Under the pieces are notes generated by a model. It was not told the DNA's origin. It saw only the letters and a program-made list of their open reading frames with translations, and ran no database searches. Positions 26,676 to 35,450 of a stretch of DNA of 64,000 nucleotides are shown here, in pieces. Position 1 is the stretch's first letter; every line of letters starts with the position of its first letter. This DNA comes from Bacteroidota bacterium (GTDB lineage Bacteria; Bacteroidota; Bacteroidia; Chitinophagales; Chitinophagaceae): NCBI GenBank assembly GCA_028875875.1, contig JAGWUV010000008.1:1-64000 (forward strand), read 5' to 3'. The position numbers and the translations under genes are program-made.

Positions 26676-27365
26676 ATGGAAAAAAACTCAATTAAAAACT
26701 GGGCCGAAGACGACAGGCCCCGGGAAAAGCTTACCCAAAAAGGTGTTGATGCACTTAGTAATTCCGAATTACTCGCCATACTTATCAATAACGGAAGCAG
26801 GGAAAAATCTGCTGTTGACCTGGCTAAAGAATTATTGCAGGCGGTGGATAATGATTTACAAAAGTTAGGTAATCTATCAGTAAAAGAATTTCTTTCCCTG
26901 AACATTAAAGGCCTGGGGCCTGCGAAAGCCGTAACCATTGCAGCAGCTCTTGAATTGGGCATCAGAAGAAACCTGACAGAAAAAAAGATAACCAAAGTGA
27001 TAAGAAGCAGTGATGTTGCAGGTTACCTTAAAGCCAAGTTACAATACAGGCAAAACGAAGTATTTGTGGTAGTGTACCTGAACAACGCCAACAAGATCCT
27101 GCATCATGAAATAATTAGTGAAGGAGGCATTACCGGAACAGTGGCCGATCCCAGGCTTATCCTACGCAAAGCCCTTGAACACAGAGCCACTGCATTAATT
27201 CTGTCACATAACCATCCAAGCGGTAACCTGAAACCCAGCCGCCAGGATGAATTATTAACACATAAGATAAAAGAAGCCGCCTCCTATCTCGATATCAAAG
27301 TACTGGATCACGTAATCATCAGTAATGAGGGCTATTACAGCTTTGCGGATGAAGGACTGCTTTAA
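26676..27365 (+). CDS. radC: RadC family JAB-domain protein (UPF0758)
   Basis: The 229-residue protein starts MEKNSIKNWAEDDRPREKL, the standard RadC opening. It has an N-terminal helix-hairpin-helix-like part (NIKGLGPAKAVTIAAALELG) and a C-terminal JAMM metalloprotease fold with HNHPSGNLKPSRQD, giving H178, H180, S188 and D191 of the HxHx7SxxD motif. Despite the name, a role in DNA repair is doubtful and the cellular function is not settled. It is divergent from prs, and its last bases overlap the convergent DUF3467 gene. Confidence 0.94.
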   Translation: MEKNSIKNWAEDDRPREKLTQKGVDALSNSELLAILINNGSREKSAVDLAKELLQAVDNDLQKLGNLSVKEFLSLNIKGLGPAKAVTIAAALELGIRRNLTEKKITKVIRSSDVAGYLKAKLQYRQNEVFVVVYLNNANKILHHEIISEGGITGTVADPRLILRKALEHRATALILSHNHPSGNLKPSRQDELLTHKIKEAASYLDIKVLDHVIISNEGYYSFADEGLL

Positions 27366-27670
27366 GCCTGCGCCGTAGGACCGCCAAAACTCATAGGTAT
27401 TTCAATTTGTTCAAGGTCTTTAATCGTACCGTTGGCAGCTTCGTAACGCTCTATATTTTCGATCATTGCTTTCATAAAGCGCTTGGCATGCATAGGTGTT
27501 AGAATGATCCTGCTTTTTACCTTACTCTTGGGGGTACCGGGCATTACATTTACAAAATCTACTACAAACTCTGCGTGGCTATGGGTAATAATAGCGAGGT
27601 TGGCATATTCGCCTTCTGCTATTTCTTCGCTGATCTCAATATTTAACTGGTTGGGTTGCTGATCTTGCAT
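27362..27670 (-). CDS. DUF3467 domain-containing protein
   Basis: The 102-residue protein carries the DUF3467 pattern: ANLAIITHSHAEFVVDFVNVMPG, then SRIILTPMHAKRFMKAMIENIERYE. Small proteins of this family are widespread in Bacteroidota and their function is unknown. There is no signal peptide or membrane segment. Its stop codon overlaps the radC stop codon by 3 bases in convergent orientation, leaving no room for a terminator between them. Confidence 0.88.
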   Translation of the reverse strand: MQDQQPNQLNIEISEEIAEGEYANLAIITHSHAEFVVDFVNVMPGTPKSKVKSRIILTPMHAKRFMKAMIENIERYEAANGTIKDLEQIEIPMSFGGPTAQA

Positions 27671-27771
27671 GAATACTACATTTTTAGCAATATGGATAAT
27701 TTTCTACTACCGTCCAAACTATTTTACACGACACATATATTTATTTTGATAATTTTAAAAAAAGTCGTTAA

Positions 27772-28506
27772 ATGAAATATTCTTTATTAGGCTTGGTCTT
27801 CTTTTGCAACCAGGCTTATACTCAAATGTCCTCATCAGGTTTAGCTTCCGAATTTAAAGAAATGGCAGGAGTAGGTAAGCGGCAAAGTGGCTTCGAGGGA
27901 ATGCAAGCCTTTGGTACAGGAAAGATCCTGGGTACACAGTTTTTGGGAGAAGGATGGAGTAAAGGGATGCTGGTAACCTTTCATAACGATACGCTTCAAA
28001 ACAAGCTTTTGTTTCTGTTCGACAAGGTGAAGCAGGAAGTTTATATGAAAAAAGAAGGTTCCGAAGATATATTCGTTGCAGACAAACAGCAATTAAAAGA
28101 ATTTTTTATACTATCTGTAACTAAAAAAATCCGGTTTATCAATGCTGGAGTATTTCAGCCCGAATTAGCCGGACAACTACTCATGGCAATGCATTCTGAT
28201 CAAGACTCGATTTTAACAACCATATCACTTTTCAAAAAAGTTAACGCTGAGTTTCAAAAATACGATCCAGAAAATATGGAACTCGTAAAAGCAGGTATGA
28301 TGAATGACGCATTTATAGATAAGCCCCTTTATTATTTTCTAGAAAATAATCGCTTTTCTAACCCTTTCAAACTAAACAAAACAAATATCCTAAAAGCAAT
28401 ATCAGACAAAAAAATCAAAGCAAAGGCTTGGGAATATTTCAACCAGAATGACAATTTAGAAATTGATGAACAGTTTATGTTGGGGCTAATCAAGTATATC
28501 AACTAA
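27772..28506 (+). CDS. Exported protein of unknown function
   Basis: The 244-residue protein has a short signal peptide (MKYSLLGLVFFCNQAYTQ). The mature part starts with a Ser/Gly-rich stretch and a beta-rich region (GWSKGMLVTFHNDTLQNKLLFLFDKVKQEVYMKK), then a mostly helical half (KLNKTNILKAISDKKIKAKAWEYFNQ). I do not recognise the family. The middle segment resembles short exported proteins of Bacteroidota that carry a filled-in beta sheet and the phrase KEFFI, but this is weak. It stands alone, with its own upstream region and no partner gene. Confidence 0.75.
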   Translation: MKYSLLGLVFFCNQAYTQMSSSGLASEFKEMAGVGKRQSGFEGMQAFGTGKILGTQFLGEGWSKGMLVTFHNDTLQNKLLFLFDKVKQEVYMKKEGSEDIFVADKQQLKEFFILSVTKKIRFINAGVFQPELAGQLLMAMHSDQDSILTTISLFKKVNAEFQKYDPENMELVKAGMMNDAFIDKPLYYFLENNRFSNPFKLNKTNILKAISDKKIKAKAWEYFNQNDNLEIDEQFMLGLIKYIN

Positions 28507-28584
28507 ATATTTTTATAATACATTTATTCTGCTATTGTTGATACACAAACTATTAATCCAATTGATTTTACGTTTATTAATAAA

Positions 28585-28618
28585 AAGCCACCTCACATTT
28601 TCAATGACGAGGTGGCTT
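28585..28618 (-). terminator. Terminator of the SusC/SusD/DUF1735 operon
   Basis: A 10-bp perfect stem (AAGCCACCTC at 28585-28594, GAGGTGGCTT at 28609-28618) with a 14-nt loop. On the minus strand it is followed by TTTTTATTAATAAA. It lies 34 bases after the DUF1735 gene stop. Confidence 0.8.
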
Positions 28619-28651
28619 CCCTGCAAATTGTTACTATAAACTTATTATAAG

Positions 28652-29548
28652 TTATTTATAATAGGAATCAATGATATACCTGGCATTAGTTGTATACTGG
28701 AAAGTAAATATTTTAGCAATTGGATCTGCCAATAAAATATTTGGTCCATTGGTTACAGTCACGCCGTTTGCAGCCATTGTCTGTATGTCAGCGTTATTCA
28801 AAGAAACTTGAAAGTTACTTATTACACCGGCATTGTTTGTAAATGATATCTCATATCTGGGTTTGGTGAAATACCCACTGGCAACCTCTAAAGAAGTAGG
28901 AGATGTTGCTGAAAGAATCGTTGAATAACCTACAAATGATAAACCACTTGGGGTACCAGTATTAGAAGGCGTATTCCATCTGGTAAAATCCCAATTATAA
29001 ATTCCTGCTAAAGGATTCCCAATAAAGTGATAATAAATTGTTGCAAAATTTCCACTTACAGACGTACCATCACTAACCTTAACAATACTGATCGGCAACA
29101 TATAATTCCTTGTAGGATCTACTTTTGAAGGATGTACTACCAATTTTACAGTAGCATAATTATTGCCAGCAGAAACAGTTACTGTCGTCTGTGTAAATGA
29201 ATAAATGCTATCTGGAAATTTTTCATATTGCACTGCACTTCCCGAATTGTAACTACTTAAGGCATTGTTATCTACAGCTAAAGTAAAGGTAACATCAGAG
29301 GTTGCAGCTGTCTTTGAAGCATAGTTAACATGAAAAACTAAAGTATCAGTATCATCTGTTGGTGGTAAACTTAAAGATGTATTAGCAAAATTTGCAAATC
29401 CACCTTCTGGTATGGAAGCTGTCTTTTGTAAGCCGGAAAAATCCGTTTCCAATGGCTCCATATTTTTTATACAGGAACTCATAGAAAACACAGCCAGTAC
29501 CAAAACGATCACTGAAAGTCTACTGTTGTATTTTGAATATATTTTCAT
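28652..29548 (-). CDS. DUF1735 domain-containing surface lipoprotein
   Basis: From the ATG at 29548 the protein has 298 residues. The N-terminal hydrophobic segment ends in the lipobox-like SMSSC, so it is a predicted lipoprotein. The beta-rich DUF1735 (BT_3987-like) domain follows: ADVTF-type strand TSDVTFTLAVDNNALSSYN, then YMLPISIVKVSDGTSVSGNFATIYYHF. The C-terminal half (NWDFTRWNTP onward) is a second beta domain. Proteins of this type sit as the third gene after SusC/SusD and are thought to bind glycans at the cell surface. It starts 44 bases after the SusD-like gene. A longer frame from 29584 overlaps nothing but lacks a better signal peptide. Confidence 0.85.
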   Translation of the reverse strand: MKIYSKYNSRLSVIVLVLAVFSMSSCIKNMEPLETDFSGLQKTASIPEGGFANFANTSLSLPPTDDTDTLVFHVNYASKTAATSDVTFTLAVDNNALSSYNSGSAVQYEKFPDSIYSFTQTTVTVSAGNNYATVKLVVHPSKVDPTRNYMLPISIVKVSDGTSVSGNFATIYYHFIGNPLAGIYNWDFTRWNTPSNTGTPSGLSFVGYSTILSATSPTSLEVASGYFTKPRYEISFTNNAGVISNFQVSLNNADIQTMAANGVTVTNGPNILLADPIAKIFTFQYTTNARYIIDSYYK

Positions 29549-29591
29549 ATTTGTATTTTTAATTAGATTATAAACGATCATCAATCATTTT

Positions 29592-31061
29592 CTAAGGCAT
29601 CCAAAATATTTTAGAGGTATGATGATTAATCGTTCCCTGTGCATTCACGTTATCCGCATTGGTTTGGTATTCACTGGAGGGATATAAAATACGGTAAGGA
29701 ATAGCCAATACGTCTACATAAGGTGAAACAGATAACGGTATATCGGCAGGTAATCCTAATCTTCTATAATCTGCCCAGGCTTCGAAAGGTGTTACTGTAT
29801 TATTGGCCATCCATTTCTGCCTGATAATACAAGCCAATTGCTCGTTGAAAGTTGTACAAAAAGCCAAATTGGTATTTTTGTCAGACTGGCTTGTATAGGC
29901 AGTAGCATCTCCGGCACCCAAGTAAGTAAAGGAAGCCTGTACACCCTGGTTAAACAAGTTAACTGCATTGCCACTGATCCATCCCCTGATAACAGCCTCC
30001 GCCTGCAAGAAATAACTTTCGGCAGCACTGATCAATATAGCCGGCTGACTTACTGATTTTAAAACACCGGGACCAAATGTAGAAGCACTGTTAGCGGCAT
30101 GATTGGTAGCAGAGCCAATTACATTACCCTGGTAAATACCACCTGATGCAGTGGGAGCATATAAATACATATACCTGGGGTCGTTGTGATTCTGACAGAA
30201 AGTAATCGGAAACTGATTAGCTCTCCAGAAATCATTGATATAGGTACCTGAAGTATTATAATTTAATGCCCAGAAAGGATTCAGCTGGCCGGTATTGTTA
30301 GCATAACCTGGATTAACACCCGCATCTGAAGTTAAAAACCCACCATTATTCGCTGTAATTTTTGCAATTTCTCCTGAGATGTATGAAGAAGATCCAGACA
30401 TCTGGGATTGTCTCATAAGAATGCGGAGTTTCAAGGTATTGGCAAACTGTATCCAACTGCCATTAGAACCATTAAATAAAACATCACTATTGGCCGCAGC
30501 TACAGCATCTGCCCTGCTAAACAAGCTAACCGCAGTATCTAAATTACTTGAGATACTTCTGTAGATAGCCTGGGCTGAGTCATATTTGGGCTGAATAATG
30601 TTGGTACCCTTAAAAGCCTGGCTATAAGGTACATTATTAAACATATCTACCAATTGCTCAAACACATAGGCCTTCATTGTTTTGGCCGCCGCCTGGTAAA
30701 AGCTCTTGTTTTGTGTTTTTGCAGTTTGCTCTATATAGTCATAATCTTCAAGGTTATGATATAAATTACCCCACAAGCCATTACCAAAAGTAGTAGTTTG
30801 CTTATAGGATGCAAGGTCAGTAGCACTGATGGCATAACTACCGCTCGGGCACCAGTAAGCTAACCATTCATTAACGAATGTAAAGCCTGTAATCTGGTAG
30901 GATGCAGTTGTGGTTAATGCATTGGGCAATACCAACTCAGGAGTTGTATTGGTGGCTGCATTGGGATTCTGGTTAATATCCAGGTAGCTTTTGGAACACC
31001 CGGTACTTACTAAAAACAAGACTATTACCGGGATTAATATTTTGAAACTATAATTTTTCAT
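29592..31061 (-). CDS. SusD/RagB-type outer-membrane lipoprotein (SusD-like 2 group)
   Basis: The 489-residue protein has a lipoprotein signal peptide ending LVSTGC (cysteine at residue 22) followed by SYLDINQNPNAATNTTPELVLPNAL, the characteristic opening of the second SusD-like group. The rest is helix-rich with TPR-like pairs, and FWANQFPI-type and QAEAVIRGW motifs typical of the family. It caps the SusC barrel and delivers ligand, usually glycans but also peptides in this group. It is 38 bases downstream of the susC-like gene and is clearly co-transcribed. Confidence 0.93.
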   Translation of the reverse strand: MKNYSFKILIPVIVLFLVSTGCSKSYLDINQNPNAATNTTPELVLPNALTTTASYQITGFTFVNEWLAYWCPSGSYAISATDLASYKQTTTFGNGLWGNLYHNLEDYDYIEQTAKTQNKSFYQAAAKTMKAYVFEQLVDMFNNVPYSQAFKGTNIIQPKYDSAQAIYRSISSNLDTAVSLFSRADAVAAANSDVLFNGSNGSWIQFANTLKLRILMRQSQMSGSSSYISGEIAKITANNGGFLTSDAGVNPGYANNTGQLNPFWALNYNTSGTYINDFWRANQFPITFCQNHNDPRYMYLYAPTASGGIYQGNVIGSATNHAANSASTFGPGVLKSVSQPAILISAAESYFLQAEAVIRGWISGNAVNLFNQGVQASFTYLGAGDATAYTSQSDKNTNLAFCTTFNEQLACIIRQKWMANNTVTPFEAWADYRRLGLPADIPLSVSPYVDVLAIPYRILYPSSEYQTNADNVNAQGTINHHTSKIFWMP

Positions 31062-31099
31062 GTAATTCTATTTAGAATTTAAAGATTTCGTTTGAAATA

Positions 31100-34000
31100 T
31101 TAGAAGGTAACAGTTAAGTTAAAACCATAAAACTTAGTAGGAGGCAATTGATTGATATCTGTATTACCAACAGCGTTACCACTAGTATTAGCAAATTCGG
31201 GATCAGACCAAACATTTCCTTTAGCCCTGAATACCAATAGGTTTCTTCCTACTACAGATAAACTCAAATCATTAACCACTTTTAAAGATTCTAATAATTT
31301 CTTAGGGAAGTTATATGTTAATGAAATCTCACGTAATTTCCAGAAATCAGCGCTGCTTACATAGTTGCTACCAGCTGTATTCCATACGTTTGCCCAAAAC
31401 AGATTGTTTCCATCCTGTGTAACAACATTGGTATTGGGAACATATTTTCCACCAACCAGTACACTTGAGTTAGGAATTACAAATGGTTGACGTCCGAAAC
31501 TTGCTGAATAAGCTGATACTCCGGTGAAATCTAGACTGGGGCCCAAACCATTCATTATCACACCACCAAATCTGCCATCAACATTAGCATACAAAGTAAA
31601 CCCTTTATAGCTTAAGGTTGTATTGATACCCACTGCAGTTGGAGCGTTTGCAGTTCCAAATAATTTTAATTTTGGATCCAGACTTGGATAACCAGTATTC
31701 GGATCTACAATAATTCTGCCTTGAGGATCCCTTAACCAGTCATTGGTTTGTATTTGACCATATGGCAATCCTACCTGAGCTACAGAGGCAACAGGTACTG
31801 CGTTACTATTAGCAAATGGATTACCAATAGTAACTTGGCTTAAGCCATATTGAGAACCTGCATCAACAACAGTATTTTTATTATAAGAAAAATTAGCACC
31901 AACGTTCCAACGGAAACCACTCTTAGTTTGAAGAATAGGAGCGAATTTTAAATCCAACTCTATACCTTGGTTTCTCATTTGTCCAGAGTTAACATAGGCT
32001 GTTGTGTAACCTGTTGTAGATGAAATTCCAATAGGAATAGTTTGATTCTTTGTCAAAGTATTATAGTAGGTAGCGGTTAAGTTAACCTTACTCTTAAAAA
32101 ATCCTAACTCAAAACCAGCTTCAGTATTATTACTGATCTCGGGTTTAATATTTGGGTTAGCATAAGCGCCATTCACAGTGTAACCTGCCACGCTTCCAAA
32201 AGGAAATCCAGAGCCTGAATTAAAGGTATTCTGCAAAGCATAAGCACCGATACTAACCTGGGCTGTTTGGCTGTAAGCAACATGCACTTTACCAAAGTTC
32301 AATACATTGTTATTCTTGAGCGCCTTGATAGCATCTGTAAATACTAATGATCCATCAACCGCAGGATATAAATAGGATCTGTTAGACGCAGATAAAAGTG
32401 AGTTCCAGTCGTTTCTCAATGAACCGTGGATAAATGCGAAGTTTTTATAGCCTACGGTCAGGTCACCAAATACACCTAATACCCTTGTTTCTTCCTTATA
32501 TTCAGAAACAGTAGGATTACCCACACGGTTACTGATATTGTAAAAATCAGGGATTACCAATGCATTGGCAGAGCCACTGAACAAGCGCATTGTATTATCT
32601 ATCAATTGAGTACCGCCTATTAACCTGAAATCAAAATTTCCAAAAGTCTTATGAGCACTGGCAAGGAATTCACTGGTTAAGCGTTGGTTATAACTGATCG
32701 CATCACCCTCTGAAGGAGAAAGCTTTTTAACACCTGAAGGTATATTACCAGATCCTAAGGTATCAGCAATGGCCCATGGTGCAAAAGTATATCCTGCCTG
32801 TGTATATTTATTGCTGTAGTCATTACGGGCAATACCGGCTTTATAAGTAAGGTTTAACCACTCAAATGGTTTCAATGAAAGACTCAAATTACCAATCAGG
32901 TTATTACTTCTCTCATCCAGCCTGGTTTGATCAATCTGCCACCATGGGTTACCATAATAGGCATTAAAGTATCCATCAGGCGAAGCAAATGGATCGGTTC
33001 TCCAATTGCGATAACGCCTTAAATCAATATCAGGGGGCGTGTTGATAATAGTCCAGTACAACGGCCTGTTCTGAAAATAAGAACCACCGGTTCCGGCACC
33101 ATATCCTCCAACATAAGGAGTTGTACCCCAGGTAAAAGGAACACCGGAACCAGGAGTAGTATTGGTATGTGTTAAGCTATATCCTAAGTTATATTCAGCT
33201 CTGAAGATTCCACTTTCTCGAGCACCATTGATACGAATGGTATTCCTTCTGCTTTGGTCATTAGGAACGATACCAGTAGTGTTTACATCCTGGAATGACA
33301 TAAAGAAAGAACTTTTTGCATCCCCTGCAGAATAAGAAACGTTATTAATAGCTGAAAGTCCATGGTTAAAGAATTTTCTTTTGGCATCAGGAAGAGCAGA
33401 ATAATTAATTGAATCCTGCTGGATGTAGAAAGAACCATCTGGTCTGTAAATCCTTATTGGTGCACCCAATGGAACTCTCTGCCCATTAAAGCGAGGGCCA
33501 TAACTTTGGTTTTCATAAGGAACATAGTATATATAAGGATTACTTGGTAAGGCTACGATACCTGGATAAGCATTAGGATCGTTTTCTCCACCATACTGGC
33601 CAAATTCATTTTGGAAATCGGGCATGTAAGCAACTGATTCTACATTCAGGGTACTGCTAACAGTAACCTTAGGTTTACCTTTTGCACCGCGTTTAGTAGT
33701 AATAATAATTACGCCATTGGAGGCTGCAGAACCGTATAAAGCTGATGCTGAAGCTCCCTTAAGCACAGTCACGTTATCAACATCATCTGGGTTTAATGAA
33801 CCTAAATAGGATACATCCAATTGAACATCATCTACAACTAACAAAGGTTGGTTATTACCCAAAAAGGAGCGGTTACCCCTTAATACAATACGGGTGTCTG
33901 GCTTAACACTGTTATTAACAAGATTAATTCGTAAACCTGATACTTTGGCTGCAAGAGATGATGCAATATTGGGGTTTTTAGCTTCAGTTAATTCTTGCGA

Positions 34001-34378
34001 ATTAACTTTTTCTGTTGCATATCCTAATTCCCGTGCCTGCCTTTTTACACCCAAGGCGGTGGTTACCACTACCTCAGATAAATTAGCATCCATCCTCTTA
34101 ACACTGATGTTAAAATCGGATCCCTCAGTTACTTTAAATTGTTGTGATTGTACGCCAACCGCAGAAATATTCAGCATATCCCCGGTTTTGGCTTTGATCG
34201 TAAAGTTTCCATTTTCGTCTGCTGCCACAGCGGTTTTTGTTCCCTTTACAGAAACACTTACATATGGTACCGGGCTACCGGTAGCATCTGTAACCTTCCC
34301 TTTAATTACTCTGATTTGTGCGAAGGAGTTGGCAACAAACAATAAGACTGCCGCAAATAGCGAAAGCAATTTTCTCAT
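31100..34378 (-). CDS. SusC/RagA family TonB-dependent outer-membrane transporter
   Basis: The 1092-residue protein has a signal peptide ending NSFAQ (residue 21), a carboxypeptidase-regulatory-like domain (GKVTDATGSPVPYVSVSVKGT, about 25-105), the plug with LVVDDVQLD and ASALYGSAASNGVIIITTKRG (about 115-235), and a C-terminal barrel ending KFYGFNLTVTF. It imports oligomers through the outer membrane using TonB energy, with the SusD-like protein as lid. It starts the three-gene operon. There is no ECF sigma/anti-sigma pair or HTCS nearby, so the regulator is elsewhere or the operon is controlled from the long upstream region. Confidence 0.95.
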   Translation of the reverse strand: MRKLLSLFAAVLLFVANSFAQIRVIKGKVTDATGSPVPYVSVSVKGTKTAVAADENGNFTIKAKTGDMLNISAVGVQSQQFKVTEGSDFNISVKRMDANLSEVVVTTALGVKRQARELGYATEKVNSQELTEAKNPNIASSLAAKVSGLRINLVNNSVKPDTRIVLRGNRSFLGNNQPLLVVDDVQLDVSYLGSLNPDDVDNVTVLKGASASALYGSAASNGVIIITTKRGAKGKPKVTVSSTLNVESVAYMPDFQNEFGQYGGENDPNAYPGIVALPSNPYIYYVPYENQSYGPRFNGQRVPLGAPIRIYRPDGSFYIQQDSINYSALPDAKRKFFNHGLSAINNVSYSAGDAKSSFFMSFQDVNTTGIVPNDQSRRNTIRINGARESGIFRAEYNLGYSLTHTNTTPGSGVPFTWGTTPYVGGYGAGTGGSYFQNRPLYWTIINTPPDIDLRRYRNWRTDPFASPDGYFNAYYGNPWWQIDQTRLDERSNNLIGNLSLSLKPFEWLNLTYKAGIARNDYSNKYTQAGYTFAPWAIADTLGSGNIPSGVKKLSPSEGDAISYNQRLTSEFLASAHKTFGNFDFRLIGGTQLIDNTMRLFSGSANALVIPDFYNISNRVGNPTVSEYKEETRVLGVFGDLTVGYKNFAFIHGSLRNDWNSLLSASNRSYLYPAVDGSLVFTDAIKALKNNNVLNFGKVHVAYSQTAQVSIGAYALQNTFNSGSGFPFGSVAGYTVNGAYANPNIKPEISNNTEAGFELGFFKSKVNLTATYYNTLTKNQTIPIGISSTTGYTTAYVNSGQMRNQGIELDLKFAPILQTKSGFRWNVGANFSYNKNTVVDAGSQYGLSQVTIGNPFANSNAVPVASVAQVGLPYGQIQTNDWLRDPQGRIIVDPNTGYPSLDPKLKLFGTANAPTAVGINTTLSYKGFTLYANVDGRFGGVIMNGLGPSLDFTGVSAYSASFGRQPFVIPNSSVLVGGKYVPNTNVVTQDGNNLFWANVWNTAGSNYVSSADFWKLREISLTYNFPKKLLESLKVVNDLSLSVVGRNLLVFRAKGNVWSDPEFANTSGNAVGNTDINQLPPTKFYGFNLTVTF

Positions 34379-34426
34379 GTGTGTTTAAATTTTTGTTTTT
34401 TGAAACTTAACTTGTTAACTTTTGTG

Positions 34427-34440
34427 TAACGATTACGTTA
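34427..34440 (-). promoter_or_regulatory. Candidate operator upstream of the susC-like gene
   Basis: A perfect 5-bp inverted repeat TAACG/CGTTA around ATTA lies 49-62 bases before the susC-like ATG, where a transcription factor could act. No full TTTG/TAnnTTTG promoter was found beside it. This is a weak, position-based call. Confidence 0.25.
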
Positions 34441-34842
34441 AGGTTTTGTAAACAAAAATGACACCTTAGAGAAAATAATTGCTGCAATCATAGATTAAAA
34501 TAAGATTAGAATTGTCTTAAAACTAAAGCACCTATCTTCAACAAAATCAATAAAAGGCTTTACAGGACTGAATTTGAAGCCATTTTTTTCACTCATTTTT
34601 CAATCCTCTTCCTGAGAACATTTACATACCGATTTCCTTTGATACATTGCCATTCGAAGCAATTTGAAGCTTATCCAACTGTATCATCTATGCTAACAAC
34701 TAGCTTTTTTTCTAAATTGCTCATCTGAATAACCTCTGAAATCCAGATCCGCTATTTTACTGCCGATTTCTTACCAAACAGTGTAAAGCCTATTCAGGAA
34801 TAACCGTATACCTGTAAAGTAATTTCAGTACAAGACAAGGCC

Positions 34843-34934
34843 TTTTGTTCGATATTGCTTCGACCCTTCTTCGGATCGTGTTCGGATCGATCCGAAGACG
34901 ATCCGAACAATGTTCGGAAAAGTATCGAACAAAA
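34843..34934. repeat. 92-bp zero-spacer palindrome with an 11-bp-phased TTCG motif
   Basis: The centre is between 34888 and 34889. Counting outward, 38 of 46 base pairs are Watson-Crick complementary with no loop. The outer arms TTTTGTTCGATA (34843-34854) and TATCGAACAAAA (34923-34934) match perfectly, as does the central 16-mer at 34881-34896. TTCG occurs at 34848, 34859, 34870 and 34881, exactly 11 bases apart, and the mirrored CGAA occurs at 34893, 34904 and 34926. Transcribed from either strand it would form a very long hairpin. It could be a protein-binding array on one helix face, a bidirectional terminator or an extragenic palindromic element. Confidence 0.85.
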
Positions 34935-34992
34935 ATGCTGAAAGACAGGCGGAACAAGCCTTTTAAAATCCTGATCCGAACAATGTAACGGA

Positions 34993-35018
34993 ATTACTAC
35001 ACAGAAACCTGTAGTAAT
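34993..35018. repeat. Hairpin ATTACTACA / TGTAGTAAT
   Basis: A perfect 9-bp stem (34993-35001 and 35010-35018) with an 8-nt loop, 58 bases after the large palindrome. No T run follows on either strand, so it is not an obvious intrinsic terminator. Confidence 0.6.
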
Positions 35019-35214
35019 GAAGGGGTTGGCTTGGAATTATAGGCTACAGTGAAAGCCAAAAAATAGAGGAGAATTATAGCCAATTCCCCGTTCATCGTCA
35101 AAAAACTTCCTAATCCACAAATTCGGAATCCGAAAATCCTGGTTCGCCCTCCCTTCCTTCTTACTCCCTACATACGCCCTACATAAGCCGTATAGAGTTC
35201 ATGAAAATAACAAA

Positions 35215-35269
35215 GCGTTGATTATCAATACTTAAGTATCCTATAAAAAAAGTAGGATACTCACAACGC
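35215..35269. repeat. Nested hairpin GCGTTG...GTATCCTA / TAGGATAC...CAACGC
   Basis: The inner stem GTATCCTA (35236-35243) pairs with TAGGATAC (35253-35260) around an A-rich 9-nt loop. The outer arms GCGTTG (35215-35220) and CAACGC (35264-35269) are also complementary. It sits between the large palindrome and the folD promoter. Confidence 0.6.
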
Positions 35270-35414
35270 ATTAAAGCTCAATATTTTAAACTAAAGCCCG
35301 CACTTCCGTAAACATTCAATTCCCAAATATGATAATTTTCTTCACCAAAACTCAAAGACCATTACCCAAAGAATTCTCCATTCATCACGCTCATCACCTA
35401 CCAATTATAACTAG

Positions 35415-35446
35415 TTTGCCCCCTTACCAATAACCCTTTACCTTTG
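35415..35446 (+). promoter_or_regulatory. folD promoter, TTTG-N20-TACCTTTG, next to the start codon
   Basis: TTTG (35415-35418) and TACCTTTG (35439-35446) are full matches to the Bacteroidota -33/-7 boxes with a 20-base spacer. The -7 box ends 4 bases before the folD ATG at 35451, so transcription should begin at or just before the ATG and the mRNA would be leaderless or nearly so. Confidence 0.75.
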
Positions 35447-35450
35447 CGCC

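Larger units (their letters stand above)
34379..35450. other. Long non-coding region between susC-like gene and folD
   Basis: A 1072-base stretch with no supported gene on either strand. It separates the divergent susC-like and folD genes. It holds a 92-bp palindrome (34843-34934), a 9-bp hairpin (34993-35018), a nested hairpin (35215-35269), a repeated 14-mer GATCCGAACAATGT (34900-34913 and 34973-34986), the folD promoter (35415-35446), and a short inverted repeat TAACG-ATTA-CGTTA at 34427-34440 near the susC start. The function of most of it is unknown. Confidence 0.7.

Noticed and set aside
33894-34388. A 164-codon plus-strand frame opposite the start of the susC-like gene
   Set aside because: It is antisense to the conserved carboxypeptidase-regulatory and plug domains of SusC and shows no motif of its own.
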